From Zygnema cylindricum (lineage: Eukaryota; Streptophyta; Zygnematophyceae; Zygnematales; Zygnemataceae), in the NCBI GenBank assembly GCA_037447655.1, contig JBBHKE010001816.1, forward strand, positions 1 to 64,000: 64,000 nt of DNA, given 5' to 3'. Positions 43,247 to 55,104 of this stretch are shown piece by piece (position 1 is the first letter of the stretch; each line of letters opens with the position of its first letter). The notes beneath the pieces were generated by a model. The model ran no database searches, had not been told where the DNA came from, and saw only the letters and a list, made by a program, of their open reading frames with translations. Position numbers and translations under genes: made by a program.

Positions 43247-44276
43247 TGTAGAAATAAAAAGGTTATTTTAGTATTTTCTAGGTTTTGCAAAATGCAGAAA
43301 AGAAGCAGAGGCAGTCTGCCTCTAACTTCTCTCTTCAGCTCCCACACTTGTCGTAGTCACTGAAGGTTGAAGAGGGAGCTAGAGCCATGGCTGCCTATGC
43401 TGATTAGAGATAGATTACGGGTTGTAGATTTTGGTAGATTTACCAAAATATAAATTGACGGACCCAGGATTTGAACCGGGTACCTACCGTCCACTCTTAG
43501 CCTGTAGCCTTAGCCATTTAGTGTGCCATTATGCTTGGAGGTATATGGTTTGATTGTTAATTAAATGTTAACACGTAGTATATTTCATTTAACGGGATCT
43601 TTAAACATAGATACAGTTTGTAAAGTACGGCGTACGGAACATTCGAAACGAATACTGCTCATTTTGTTTAGAAAGCGAAAGAAATACTGCGGAAGTATTT
43701 ATGACGGTCACGATTGTAACCCGGCTTAATCGGACGGCCACGAAGCATGCCGAGATCGTGGAATAGGTTTTCGGCGGTTTGCGGTTGACATCACGTCAAT
43801 TGCCACGTGGCACAATCACATTGGATTACGACATCTCCTGGGATTCCAAGAACGAATCCAAAAATGACATGTGTGGACTTTTTGGCCATGTTGTACAATA
43901 TCCGTACATAAAGTACATCGGCACATGTACCTTTATGTACGATACACTATTATGATTGGTGCCGTACTTCAGTAGATGAGTTTTAGAGAGAGATAGGACT
44001 TAGAAAAATTTGATTGATTAGACCCTCTCTCCCAGAGAGCTCCTGCACAAAAGGTCAACTTTGACCCTTCATAACTTACTGCTCAGGGGAGCAAATTCAG
44101 AGATTCTTTTTGCTATAGACTCAAGGGAGTCTTGCCTTTACAGGGGTGAAGGTGGTCATAGTTTGGGTCTGCCAGGGTGGCAGTTATTCTTGCTGAAACA
44201 CAAAGGGGTCAGGGTTATCCTAGAGGCTTCGTGTGAGCTCCCTACTCTGAGGTCCTATGGAGGTCTCGAAGTTACA
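43247..44276 (+). repeat. 5' LTR of copia element 2
   Basis: Starts TGTAGAAATAAAAAGG and ends AAGTTACA. It shares blocks with the LTRs of element 1 (GAGCCATGGCTGCCT, CCTCTCTCCCAGAGAGC, AAAGGTCAACTTTGACC), so the two families are sisters. Confidence 0.95.
43455..43527 (-). other. tRNA-like module in 5' LTR
   Basis: The minus strand has AAATGGCTAAGGC as a D-arm-like part and a T-arm-like ACCCGG-TTCAAAT-CCTGGGT with one weak pair; B box GGTTCAAATCC. Confidence 0.55.
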
Positions 44277-44291
44277 CGTTATGGGCCCAAC
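44277..44291 (+). other. Primer binding site, half-tRNA type
   Basis: CGTTATGGGCCCAAC directly follows the LTR. GTTATGGGCCCA is complementary to the initiator tRNA-Met anticodon arm. The ATG at 44281 opens the gag frame. Confidence 0.8.
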
Positions 44292-47200
44292 ATCTAGGGT
44301 GCCTATATTCAATGGAGTTGGCTTCATATACTGGGAAAGTATGATGACAGGAACTCTATGTGAGAAACGGTTTTGGGGAATAGTGAGTGGACGGGTGAGG
44401 CGTCCATCCAGTCTTGGGATACCTCCAGGGTTTACAGGAGGAAAATTCACTAGAGATGCAGATTCATCTTCAACGGAGGAGACAAAGGAAGGAGAGGTGG
44501 TGGACAAAGGCAAGGAGAAGGAGATGGTCACACTAATAGCAACCGGTTCGGCATTCATGTCACCTATTCCAAGGAACGAGGAGAATGATATCGATAAGTG
44601 GGACTACAACAATATGGCGGCTAAGCATTTCATCCTCTGCCATCTTACTCAAGGGCTTGCATCTCCCCATTTGCAAGTAGAGAGGGCATTCGATCTTTGG
44701 ATGGCTCTCATAGAGATGTAACGAAGTGGTACGATTCAGCAACAACAGTTGGCTGATCAGAAAATTAAGGAGTATGTATACAAAGGGGGGAAGATGTTGG
44801 ATTTTTGCAATGAGCTTGCTACACTTTTCATGGAACTAGAAATTGCTGGAAAAGTATTTAGTGAAAAGGAAAAGGTTAATTGTTTACTGATGAAGTTACC
44901 CGAGGAATTCGAGAACATAGTCAACCGTGTGCAGGACTTGGCGGACTCAAGGTGGATTTGGAATTCACTGGTAGGGATGATTCTCGTTCGCGAGAATACA
45001 ATTGAGATCCGAAGGGGAGGAAAGAGTGGGCAAGCTTTGGCAGCCGGGACCGATTGGCGAAACAATGATTCCAGAAAATAGATTGGAAATTATCGGGGGG
45101 AGGGGCAGAAAAATCAGACTTAGGAGTTCGGACCAAGGACTCCTAAGGGACTGTGCCATTTTTGTAAGAAACCCGGGCACTATATGGCTGAATGCACTAA
45201 GTTAACCGAGCTGCGGTTAAAGGAGGGGAAGACTGGTGGACCCCCGAGAGGAAAGAAAAAGGCCCTTGTGACACATGTACATGAGGCAAAATCTGAGGAC
45301 GAGGACAATGAACTCCTATTGGATGAGGAGTTGGAAACGAAAAACGAGGTCGAAATTCCACGAAAACAGAAATGTGCTTTCGGTGGATTGAAAGGTGAAG
45401 CAGGTTGGATTGAAGATTCAGGAGCATCCATGCACATGTGTAAAGATAAACACATGTGCACTAAGATACGAAAGATTCCCACCGTAGAGATAGAGTACGG
45501 GGATGGGAGGATAGTAACTACTACTCTTGTAGGATCGGTAGATCTAAAAGTGTTAGTAGAAGGAAAGACATCTATAGCAACATTCTCCGATGTGTTGTTT
45601 ATTCCGGAGCTGAACAAAAACCTCATCTCTACGTTTGTTTTAGATGATAAGGGTTTTCATACTAGCACTAGGAAAGGAGTCTTTACTGCTAGCTTTGAGG
45701 AGGAAGTTTATTTCACTGCTGAAAAAGGTAGCCAAGGGATGTTTAGGCTGATTTTAAGCAATGAAAAGAAGAAACTTTATTATGTTGGTGTTCATGATAT
45801 AATGTTGTGGCATAAGAGGCTTGGGCATGTGAATCTAGATAAGTTAAGAGAGATGAAATAGATGGGAGTAGTGGAAGGGATTCAGTTCGGTGAAAGTGAG
45901 AATCTAAGTGATTGTAGTGGATGTGCTCAAGGTAAAGCACACAGGTTACCCTTCCCAAAAACTGCCACCTATAAGGGAGAAAAGATTCTAGATTTAGTAC
46001 ACACAGATATTTGGGGGCCGGCCAGAGTGCCATCACCCGGGGGAAAGAGATTTATGATGACTATCACTGATGATTCGTCTCAGTATTCCAGGGTGTATTT
46101 TTTGAAAAATAAGTCAGAGGCTCAGGAATGCTTTAAACAATATAAAGCATGGAGTGAAAAACTCCATGAAACCTCAATCAAGAGAGTAAGGAGTGACAAT
46201 GGTGGAGAGTATACCTCTAACCAGTTTGAGGATTTTTTGAGAGAAGATGGAGTGCAACACCAAAAGACAGTTCCTGAAAATCTTGAGCAGAATGGTGTAG
46301 CTGAAAGATTAAATAGAACACTGAGTGATAGTGCTAGGAGTATGCTGTCCGATAAGAAGATAGGAAAGAAGTTTTGGGCCGAAGCAATGAATTGTGCAAA
46401 TTATCTCAAAAATAGAGTTCTTCCTTCAGCAGTAAAAGGCCAAACACCTTATGAGAGATGGACAGGCCGAAAACCAGATGTTTCACACTTAAAGGTTTTC
46501 GGTAGTCAAGTTTTCAGTTGAGACACAGATCGGTCAAACTGGAAGTTAGACCCAAAGGGAAAACCAGGATATCTACTAGGATATGATGAAGATGTAAAAG
46601 GATATAGAGTCTATGATCTCAAAAGAGAGGATATTATTCTAGTAAAGCATCTAGTGGTTATGGATGAAGGAAAAACCAATGATCCCTTTAAGCATACAAA
46701 GACAGTCAAGATCAGATTTGAGTCAGAAAATTCTGATAACTTTGAGCTTCCTAACTATCCAGGATTTCAAGAAGATGATGATCTTGCAGGTACGGATCAG
46801 ATCGAGAAGGACCCAAATGTGGAACCCCTAGTATTAACTCCAACCGAAGCGGAAGACGTGGTGGAAATCGACCCGGAATCAAGGGATAGGGGAGAAGTAA
46901 AAACTGTTCGGAAAAATCCAAGAGAACCATCTATTTCGGCAACCGAGTTTGAGGGAGGAAGAAGAATCAGCAAAAGGCTGCAAGAGAGACAAGTTAACAA
47001 TAAGGTAACCAAACTGTCTCACCCCGATGAACCTCAAACTTATAATGAGGCAATGACTTGTCTTGAAAGAAACCGGTGGAAAACAACCATAAATGAGGAG
47101 ATGGCCTCAATTATGGCGGCCGATACATGGGAATTGGTGGATTGTCCTCCTGACAGGAAGCTAATTGGGTGTAAGTGGGTATTTAAGCTGAAACTCAACC

Positions 47201-48615
47201 CGGATAACACCATTGAGCGCTACAAGGCTCGGTTAGTGGCGAAGGGATTTACCCAAAAAGAGGGAATTGACTACGAGGAGACTTTTGCTCCGGTCGTTAG
47301 GTTTCCTTCGGTTCGGATACTTCTCAGTATGGCGGCAGCAGAAGACATGGAAGTGCATCAGATGGACATCAAGACGGCCTTCCTACATAGAGAGTTGGAA
47401 GAGGAAATTTTTATTCGACAGCCCGAAGGATTTGTGGAGCAAGGGGAGGAAAGCAAGGTATGCCGATTGATCAAATCTTTCTATGGGCTGAAACAAGCGC
47501 CCCGGCAATGGAACAAGAAGCTCGATGAGTTTCTTACAGGTTTGGGATATATTCGGATCAGCTCAGATCACTCTATATATTTGTTTGAAGATGAGGAAGG
47601 AATTAATTTTATTGCAATTTATGTCGATGATTTGCTTGTTTTAAGTAAATCTATGGATAAAATAAATAAGTTGAAAAATGATTTAAAAGGAAGATTTGAG
47701 ATGAAGGATATGGGAGAAGCAAGGTTTATTTTGGGAATTCAGGTAGAGAGAGATAGAGATAGAAAAATAATAAGATTAACTCAAAAGGAGGCCATTGGAA
47801 ACATGTTAGAAAAATTCCAAATGGACAAGGCTAATAGTTGTACCACTCCTATGGAATTAAAAAAGGGAAGTGAGGGGAGTGAGGAAGAGGGAGTCATAAT
47901 CTTAGATGATGAGGTAGGCCCGGAAGAGAAAAGATTTATGCAGACCATCCTTTATAGACAAGTAGTGGGCAGCCTAATATATTTTATGAATTGTACCCGT
48001 CCGGACATAGCCGCAACTGTAGGAGTACTAAGTAGGAGTCTGAATGCTCCCACTAAGAAAGATTGGGAGGCAGCTAAGAGAGTCCTTAGATATCTCATAG
48101 GGACTAGGGATCTATGGTTGCATTTGGGTGGGAACAATACTGACATCACCACTTGGAGTGATGCAAGCTATGGGGATGCTCCTATGAGGAGATGCACATT
48201 TGGATATGTATTGTATGTGGGTGATGGGGCTTGCTGCTGGAGCAGTAAGCAACAAAAAGTCATTGCTCAGTCCACCATGGAAGCTGAGTACATGGCTTCT
48301 TGCTCTGCTGTAAAAGAATTAATGTGGGTCAAGTCTTTGCTTGGTGAGCTTGGTCAACTTAAGAGTGGTGTCCAAAAAGTGTTTTGTGATAATCAGGCTG
48401 CCATTGCCATTTCTGCCAATCCTAAACATCACTTTAAAGCCAAACACATGGACATTAGGCTTAGCTTTGTTAGGGAGAAAGTAGAAAACAAGATAATCAT
48501 TTTGGAGTATAAACCAGATAGTGAAATGGTAGCTGATATGACGACCAAACCTGTTCCTTCCCCTAAACTAATTTTCTACCGGGAGAAGTGTGGTCTTAAA
48601 ATAAAGAGTGACTAG
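44281..48615 (+). pseudogene. Copia Gag-Pol polyprotein with in-frame stops
   Basis: One frame of 1445 codons including the final stop. Order: Gag with zinc knuckle CHFCKKPGHYMAEC (about 45145-45195), aspartic protease DSGAS (about 45416), GAG-pre-integrase LWHKRLGHVN, integrase (VHTDIWG, RSDNGGEY, NGVAER), reverse transcriptase with YVDDLLVL, RNase H with WSDAS, MEAEY, CDNQA. In-frame stops lie at 44719, 45079, about 45121, 45859 and 46519; all enzymes of the frame from 46654 on (reverse transcriptase and RNase H) are open. Absence of frameshifts and clean LTRs argue for a young copy, probably mobilised in trans. I start it at the ATG inside the primer site because the upstream ATG at 44257 lies in the LTR. 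Confidence 0.93.
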
Positions 48616-48628
48616 AAAATAAGGGGAG
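48614..48628 (+). other. Polypurine tract of copia element 2
   Basis: AGAAAATAAGGGGAG next to the 3' LTR; identical to the one in element 1. Confidence 0.8.
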
Positions 48629-49659
48629 TGTAGAAATAAAAAGGTTATTTTAGTATTTTCTAGGTTTTGCAAAATGCAGAAAAGAAGCAGAGGCAGTTTG
48701 CCTCTAACTTCTCTCTTCAGCTCCCACACTTGTTGTAGTCACTGAAGGTTGAAGAGGGAGCTAGAGCCATGGCTGCCTATGCTGATTAGAGATAGAGTTA
48801 CGGGTTGTAGATTTTGGTAGATTTACCAAAATATAAATTGACGGACCCAGGATTTGAACCGGGTACCTACCATCCACTCTTAGCCTGTAGCCTTAGCCAT
48901 TTAGTGTGCCATCATGCTTGGAGGTATATGGTTTGATTGTTAATTAAATGTTAACACGTAGTCTATTTCATTTAACGGGATCTTTAAACATAGATACAGT
49001 TTGTAAAGTACGGCGTACGGAACATTCGAAACGAATACTGCTCATTTTGTTTAGAAAGCGAAAGAAATACTGCGGAAGTATTTATGACGGTCACGATTCT
49101 AACCCGGCTTAATCGGACGGCCACGAAGCATGCCGAGATCGTGGAATAGGTTTTTGGCGGTTTGCGGTTAACATCACGTCAATTGCCATGTGGCACAATC
49201 ACATTGGATTACGACATCTCCTGGGATTCCAAGAACGAATCCAAAAATGACATGTGTGGACTTTTTGGCCATGTTGTACAATATCCGTACATAAAGTACA
49301 TCGGCACATGTACCTTTATGTACGATACACTATTATGATTGGTGCCGTACTTCAGTAGATGAGTTTTAGAGAGAGATAGGACTTAGAAAAATTTGATTGA
49401 TTAGACCCTCTCTCCCAGAGAGCTCCTGTACAAAAGGTCAACTTTGACCCTTCATAACTTACTGCTCAGGAGAGCAAATTCAGAGATTATTTTTGCTATA
49501 GACTCAGTGAAGTCTTGCCTTTACAAGGGTGAAGGTGGTCAGAGTTTTGGTCTGCCAGGGTGGCAGTTATTCTTGCTGAAACACAAAGGGGTCAGGGTTA
49601 TCCTAGAGGCTTCGTGTGAGCTGCCTACTCTGAAGTCCTATGGAGGTCTCAGAGTTACA
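48629..49659 (+). repeat. 3' LTR of copia element 2
   Basis: Same ends as the 5' LTR, about 98 percent identical by eye. Confidence 0.95.
48838..48910 (-). other. tRNA-like module in 3' LTR
   Basis: Identical in layout to 43455-43527, with the B box unchanged. Confidence 0.55.
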
Positions 49660-49664
49660 TGAAC

Positions 49665-50340
49665 CACGGCCTCACAACCCCTTCGAGATGCCACTCCAAA
49701 CTGATGAGGAGAAAATAATCATAAAAAGCGGGTTAGAGCTAGACCCAAATGGCTTGGGCTACTAATCTGTAATAATACCTCTCCCGTGGTGATAGGGTTG
49801 GTCCCCCCCATTTGATTTGGCTACAGTCATAAAGCGATTTACCGTGAGAAGATCAAAAATCTGAGGGGGAACAATGCCACCGATAATAAGTGAAACACTT
49901 GGAATAACATTTTAAAACCTCGAGCACGCGATTTAGGTGGCAAAACAACGCGAAATAACTTATTCATGGTGCTTGGTGGACCCCCTTAGTGAAAGATGAG
50001 TGGAAGTGGTAAATGCTTTGATGAAAGTATCTCGATCCCAAAAAAATCACTCTTTGACACCTCAAATGTGTGGATTAAGGGGGATAAAGGGGTAGGTGTC
50101 GGTGGATGAAGAGCTCGGAGAACCTCAACCTTTAGAGTAGACCGATGAGTAAATGGTTGGAGGGCCTGAACGGCTCGAGAAACCACACTAACACAACCCA
50201 GATGAACAACTATTCAATAAGAGGATCGAACATCCAATGGCCTAGATGTTCCACTCATGCTCGGCATGAAAGGCCCTCGAATCACTTCGAAGGGAAGGCC
50301 GACAACAAGCCATAGTGTTGCGAGCGCTGCTATCACCCCC
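49665..50340 (-). pseudogene. LINE reverse transcriptase, upstream half
   Basis: Continues the LINE at 41808-43241: across the removed copia element the minus-strand frame reads VVHTIQASLD into motif A. A frame at 49986-50186 has LKVEVLRALHPP. Stops and frameshifts throughout. The 5' limit is uncertain. Confidence 0.5.
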
Positions 50341-50620
50341 ACAGCATGGTAGGATTAGGACCTAAGAGAAAACATGATAAAGAGGAGCTATGTTTGTTGG
50401 ATCGGAACAAATGTGGGACAAAGGTATGTGGAGGGCGTCTTATACTAATATCCGCACAGCTATATGGATACATGTCTATAATCGCGGACGAGAGGATCCC
50501 AAATCATAAGCCTGAAGGACATCTAGATCACATACACAAGCCAAATCCTTGATTGCAGGGCTGGATGAAAGTGTGGCGGAAGACAATGGAGGAAGGGTTC
50601 GAGAAGAAGGACTACCCAAT
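50341..50620. other. Unassigned DNA, possible LINE 5' part
   Basis: No recognisable frame. It may be the 5' end of the LINE; I see nothing that proves it. Confidence 0.3.
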
Positions 50621-50661
50621 GCGAGAAAAAATGAAAAAGTCGCGCGATTTGAACAACTACA
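50621..50661. repeat. Truncated H-family end
   Basis: GTCGCGCGATTTGAACAACTA matches the terminal arm of the H-family elements to its right. Confidence 0.6.
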
Positions 50662-50669
50662 ATTCTAAC

Positions 50670-51136
50670 CGTTGTTGTTCAAATCGTGCGATTTTTTCCT
50701 TTTTTCCGATTGAAACGACAACTTGTTGACTGTTGAAAAAATCGCTATGTACTTTCTGTCCGGTAAACTTAACGGCTAATTTACGAAAATTGTACAGTAT
50801 TTTACGATAACTGTACGGTTATCTACAGTAAATGTACGGACTTTGACGAAAAGATACGTTGCACTTATAGTACTTTCTGTCTGACTGAACAAAATTTTAC
50901 GGGAAATGTACGGAATTGTACCGAAAATGTACGAACTATTACGAAAAGATACGAAAAATGTACGGAAAATGTACAAACTGCGGTACATGTAAAACTCATT
51001 TTTGTTTACATGTACAGAATAGTACGGACCAAAATTCATTAACGATTTTTACAATTTTTTCAAAACGTTCAATGTGTTCGTTACGTATAATTGGTCGCGA
51101 TTGAATCGTTCGCACTAAACGGTGTGAACAACTATG
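50670..51136. mobile_element. H-family MITE (467 bp)
   Basis: Flanked by exact ATTCTAAC duplications (50662-50669, 51137-51144). Left arm GTTGTTCAAATCGTGCGATTT, right arm GTGTGAACAACTATG. The interior is rich in GTACGG words and matches 29280-29759 inverted. Confidence 0.8.
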
Positions 51137-51144
51137 ATTCTAAC

Positions 51145-52814
51145 CCTAGTTATTCAGATCGCGCGATTTTTTCATTTTTTCCAGTTTCTACGTATTGTAC
51201 GTGACTTTTGAAAAAATCGCAAAAAAACGGTTGTTGTAAACTGAACGGACAATTTACAGGAAACGTACAAACAAATTACGGTAACTGTATGGTTTTTTAC
51301 GTAAATTGTACGGAAGTTGACGAAGAGATACGATGCACGTATCGGTACTTTGAATTCGGTAAACTGAACAGAATGTTCACGGATATGTACAGAATTTTGT
51401 TGTACATCTACGGACAATTTCAAAAAGATATGTTGCAGCGTCACACTATTTGCGCGCCGTAAGTTCAAAATGTGTACGAACGTCTTCTTCAAATTTTTGA
51501 AAAAAAACTACCCTGAAAGTAAAAATAGATGAAGGACATATATGCATTTCTTTTTTGGTTTAACGTGATTGTTTTTTTTTAATTAACATGTTACGTCGTG
51601 TAATGTTGAATGATGAAAAACGTCATTTGCATATGGCCTGTACTTTCTTTTTTTGAAGTTGCATGCTCTCGGAGAGGCAGAGAGAGAAGGCCATGGCTGC
51701 CTGTCATATAGTCTGAGACAGACAGAATATTATTCTAACAAAAAGAAAGCGAGAGAAGGCCATGGCTACCTTATTAGTTTTAGGTGCTCACCTTAGCTCT
51801 TGGCCGAGAACTAAAGTAGATAAGCCTTAAACATACACTAGAAGGTAGTGCCCTTATGTGGCTCACAAAGGGTTTAGAGATGGGAGTAGAAATAGATAGA
51901 GACAATAGATTTGAGGCAGGTTTAATCAGCTTTGAATAGGATTATATAAGTAGGGATTACAATTGTCACTCTGGACACTCTCTATCTAATTAAGCTGGAT
52001 TCTCCTCCTAAGATCTCAATGTCTAGTCTCTGTGATCTCTGTACAATGATGTTTTCTATGAATAAAAGTGTTGCACATCATTGCCTACTAAATTGCTATG
52101 AAAGCTTGTTCTAAGAGAGATAATCTGTTTTTGTGGAATGTTGCTATTTGTACATGTGCACTCCAATCTGAATGTTGAATGTGTGCACCGTGTGGTCCAA
52201 TGACTACACGCCAAAATAGGTAATGTCAGCCGTCGGTGGCCGCTCCCAAATATGCGTCAGAATTTCCGCCAAAAATGTGTGTCGTGGAATCGTCACTCGA
52301 TTCCGTACGATTCGATCTTGCCGTCCGTACAATATCGGCGATCCGATTTCCGTACACAATATCGGCGCTCCGATATCCGTAAATAATATCGTCCGAGATC
52401 GCCTCAAATCAACATACCTGTCAGATAGTCTAAGACAGACAGACAATATTATTATAACAAAAAAGACAGACAATATTATTATAACAAAAAAAAGCGTTGC
52501 CCATAATTTGATCCTGGTCTTATCAGATTCTCACGGTAGTTTTAGAGAGTGTGGTTCGTAACCAGTCAATGTAGATCTTCCAATAACAAGTGTGGAGGGT
52601 TGTTCATTTAAATAATTAAACTGCTTTAACACTCATTAAACGGAAAGCGTACAGATTGTGGTACATGCTGGATTCAATTTTTTTAACATGTACGGATTTG
52701 TACGGACAAAGATTTCATTAACGATTTCTACGATTTTTTCAAATCGACCTCTCTTGTTTCCACGTACTGTACGCGCGTTTGAATCGTGCGTAAAATGCGT
52801 TTTGAACAACTATG
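51145..52814. mobile_element. H-family element (1.67 kb), with LTR-like insert
   Basis: Starts CCTAGTTATTCAGATCGCGCG and ends GAACAACTATG. The flanks ATTCTAAC and ATTCTATG agree at six of eight positions. The first 340 bp match the left arm of 53295-54371. An LTR-like segment lies inside. Confidence 0.65.
51660..52500 (+). repeat. LTR-like segment
   Basis: Contains GGCCATGGCTGCCT, a block shared by the LTRs in this window, a TATA-like GATTATATAAGTAGG, and AATAAA in ATGAATAAAAGTG near 52060. A near-direct repeat (GTCTGAGACAGACAG near 51712 and GTCTAAGACAGACAG near 52426) may mark its ends. Boundaries are not certain. Confidence 0.4.
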
Positions 52815-52830
52815 ATTCTATGTTTTTAAC

Positions 52831-53286
52831 CATAGTTCAAAAGTAGTTGAAAGTACACCCATACAATATGCATATTGTAGGCAAAAAATACAATATACCC
52901 TTAGGACCCATATTGTATTGGCCGCAAAATGAAATAAAATAGTAACAGGGTTGAGTTGCACATGGATCGATAGAGAATTAAATGTCATGTCTAAATTTGA
53001 AAAAAAAACGGACAAAAAAATCTTTTTCTGTGAGTTTTGAGCGACTTTTTATTTAAACCGTCAGATTTAGACGATCAGACGGTCGCTGATCAAAGTAGCG
53101 ATCTAAGAAGATCACATGAAAAGCCTATGACACAACCTACGATATGACTATCGCCAGATTTGGACGATCGGACGGTCGCTGATCAAAGTAGCGACTTAAG
53201 ACAATCACATGAAAAGCCCATAACACAACTTACGATGAAGGCGCCGACAAATGACCTACAATAGAAACGCCTACTTTTGAACTATG
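52831..53286. mobile_element. MITE with 16-bp perfect ends (456 bp)
   Basis: Ends CATAGTTCAAAAGTAG / CTACTTTTGAACTATG. Flanks TTTTTAAC (52823-52830) and TTTCTAAC (53287-53294) differ at one base. Its interior contains two diverged copies of an approximately 90-bp unit (GACGGTCGCTGATCAAAGTA). It is the intact relative of the MITE split by copia element 1. Confidence 0.85.
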
Positions 53287-53719
53287 TTTCTAACCATAGT
53301 TGTTCAAATCGCGCGATTTTTTCCTTTTTTCCGATTGAAACGTATAATTCGTGACTTTTGAAAAAATTGTAAAAAAACGTGTACTGTAAACTGTAACTGG
53401 AAATTTACGGGAACCTGTAAAAAAATTACTATAACTGTACATTATTTTACGGATATGTACGGAATATAACGGGAAATATTCGTCGTACTTATTGGTACTT
53501 TCTGTTCAGTGAATTGAACAGGAATACCACGGAAGCTGTACGTTATATAATCGAAAATGTACGGACATTTTCGAAATGAGACGTTGAACGTCACAATAAT
53601 TTCGCGCGTTCAGTTTGAAATGTGTACGGGCGTCTTCTTCAATTTTTTTTGAAAGAAGACGCCATGGAACATTGAAAACGAAACCGCGAGGAAGCCGCTT
53701 CCCCATATCCTACCCTCTT

Positions 53720-53822
53720 CCCTCCCAAGCTTTTTACTATCTTCGGCCATGTCTGTCTGCCAGATCCTCCTCCCTCCCTAGCTTTTTACTATCCTTGGCC
53801 ATGTCTGTCTGCCAGATAGGCT
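53720..53822 (+). repeat. Tandem duplication, about 50 bp
   Basis: CTTTTTACTAT..GGCCATGTCTGTCTGCCAGAT occurs twice, separated by a CCTCC-rich spacer. Confidence 0.85.
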
Positions 53823-53849
53823 CGGACAGACGAAATTTCATAAAATTTT

Positions 53850-53937
53850 GCCTTCGTGGCATTCGAACTCGGATACGTCAAGTGCGCAATGTACCTCAAG
53901 GTGAACGTATGGACTACCAGTTAGTGAAGAAGTTCCG
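53850..53937 (-). other. tRNA-like module in H-family element
   Basis: The minus strand shows CACTAACTGGTAGTCC (A-box-like) and GAGTTCGAATGCC (B-box-like) at tRNA spacing. Weakly folded. Related to 54620-54702. Confidence 0.5.
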
Positions 53938-53941
53938 ATAC

Positions 53942-54142
53942 TACTCCGCGAATCGTTATTAGCGTTATTAACTCTATATCGGCACCTCAAAATTTTGACA
54001 TTAATACCTTAAATAGAATAAACTACACTATTTAAGGACGTGGACCATAATCTGCCACGTCTCCTGGCACTAAATTAGAATGAATGATGCTAATTTTTTC
54101 TTTACTAATAATTTATCAACGCTAATAACGATTCGCGGTGTA
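53942..54142. mobile_element. TA-flanked MITE (family A, 201 bp)
   Basis: Ends CTCCGCGAATCGTTATTAGCG and the complement of CACCGCGAATCGTTATTAGCG; nested in the H-family element. Confidence 0.72.
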
Positions 54143-54379
54143 GCGGAGAGTGTGATAAAAATTTAAAGAGTTTATTGTTTTACTCCTCATTTAACGGGAA
54201 AAACTTGCCAACTGCGTTATATGTAATAGTTTTTTGTTTTTTAATGTACAAAATAGTACGAAAGAAAATTCATTAATGATTTTTTGCGATTTGATCAAAA
54301 GGTTCAATGCGTTTGTTACGTATAATTCGTCGCGTACGGTACGTTCGCACTAATCGTCGTGAACAACTATGTTTCTAAC

Positions 54380-55104
54380 CATAGTTGTTCACGGCGATTA
54401 GTGCGAACGTACCGTACGTGACGAATTATACGTAACAAACGCATTGAACCTTTTGACCAAATCGCAAAAAATCGTTAATGAATTTCCTTCCGTACTATTC
54501 CGTACATAAAAAAACAAAAAACTATTACATATAACGCAGTTTGCAAGTTTTTCCCGTTAAAAATGAGCGGTAAGAAAATAAACTCTTTAAACTTTTATCA
54601 CAACATGTCTTGAGAATGGAACGACTTTACCAAATGGTAGTCCTGTCGTCCACCTAAAGGTATGCTATGGAGTGAACGCACCCGGGTTCGAATGCTACCA
54701 AGATAACATTTTTAGCAATTTCGTCTCTGTTCCATGGCGTCTTCTTTCAAAAAAAATTGAAGAAGACGCCCGTACAAATTTCAAACTGAATGCGCGAAAT
54801 TATTGTGACGTCCAACGTCTCTTTTTCGAAAATGTCCGTACATTTTCGATTATATAACGTACAACTTCCGTGGTATTTCTGTTCAGTGAACTGAACAGAA
54901 AGTACCAATAAGTGCGACGCTTATTTCCCGTTTTATTCCGTACACATACGTAAAAAAAGTACAGTTACAGTAATTAGTTTACAGATTACCGTAAAATTTC
55001 AGTTTCAGTTTACAGTACACGTTTTTTTACGATTTTTTCAAAAGTCACGAATTATACGTTTCAATCGCAAAAAAGGAAAAAATCGCGCGATTTGAACAAC
55101 TATG
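54380..55104. mobile_element. H-family element, reverse copy
   Basis: Mirror image of 53295-54371 without its nested MITE, flanked by TTTCTAAC (54372-54379, 55105-55112). Together the two make a palindrome of about 1.8 kb centred near 54376. Confidence 0.75.
54620..54702 (+). other. tRNA-like module in H-family element
   Basis: TACCAAATGGTAGTCCTGTCG followed by GGGTTCGAATGCTACC in tRNA order. B box GGTTCGAATGC is good; stems are incomplete. Confidence 0.5.

Larger units (their letters stand above)
43247..49659 (+). mobile_element. Ty1/copia LTR retrotransposon 2, nearly complete
   Basis: LTRs of 1030 and 1031 bp, exact 5-bp duplications TGAAC (43242-43246, 49660-49664), primer site, polypurine tract and one continuous coding frame. 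I count about 20 differences between the LTRs by eye, so roughly 2 percent. It sits inside a LINE on the opposite strand. The coding frame has five stops but no frameshift. Confidence 0.97.
53295..54371. mobile_element. H-family element, forward copy
   Basis: Flanked on both sides by TTTCTAAC (53287-53294, 54372-54379). It begins CATAGTTGTTCAAATCGCGCG and ends GTGAACAACTATG. It contains the family A MITE at 53942-54142, a tandem duplication, and a tRNA-like module. Confidence 0.75.
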
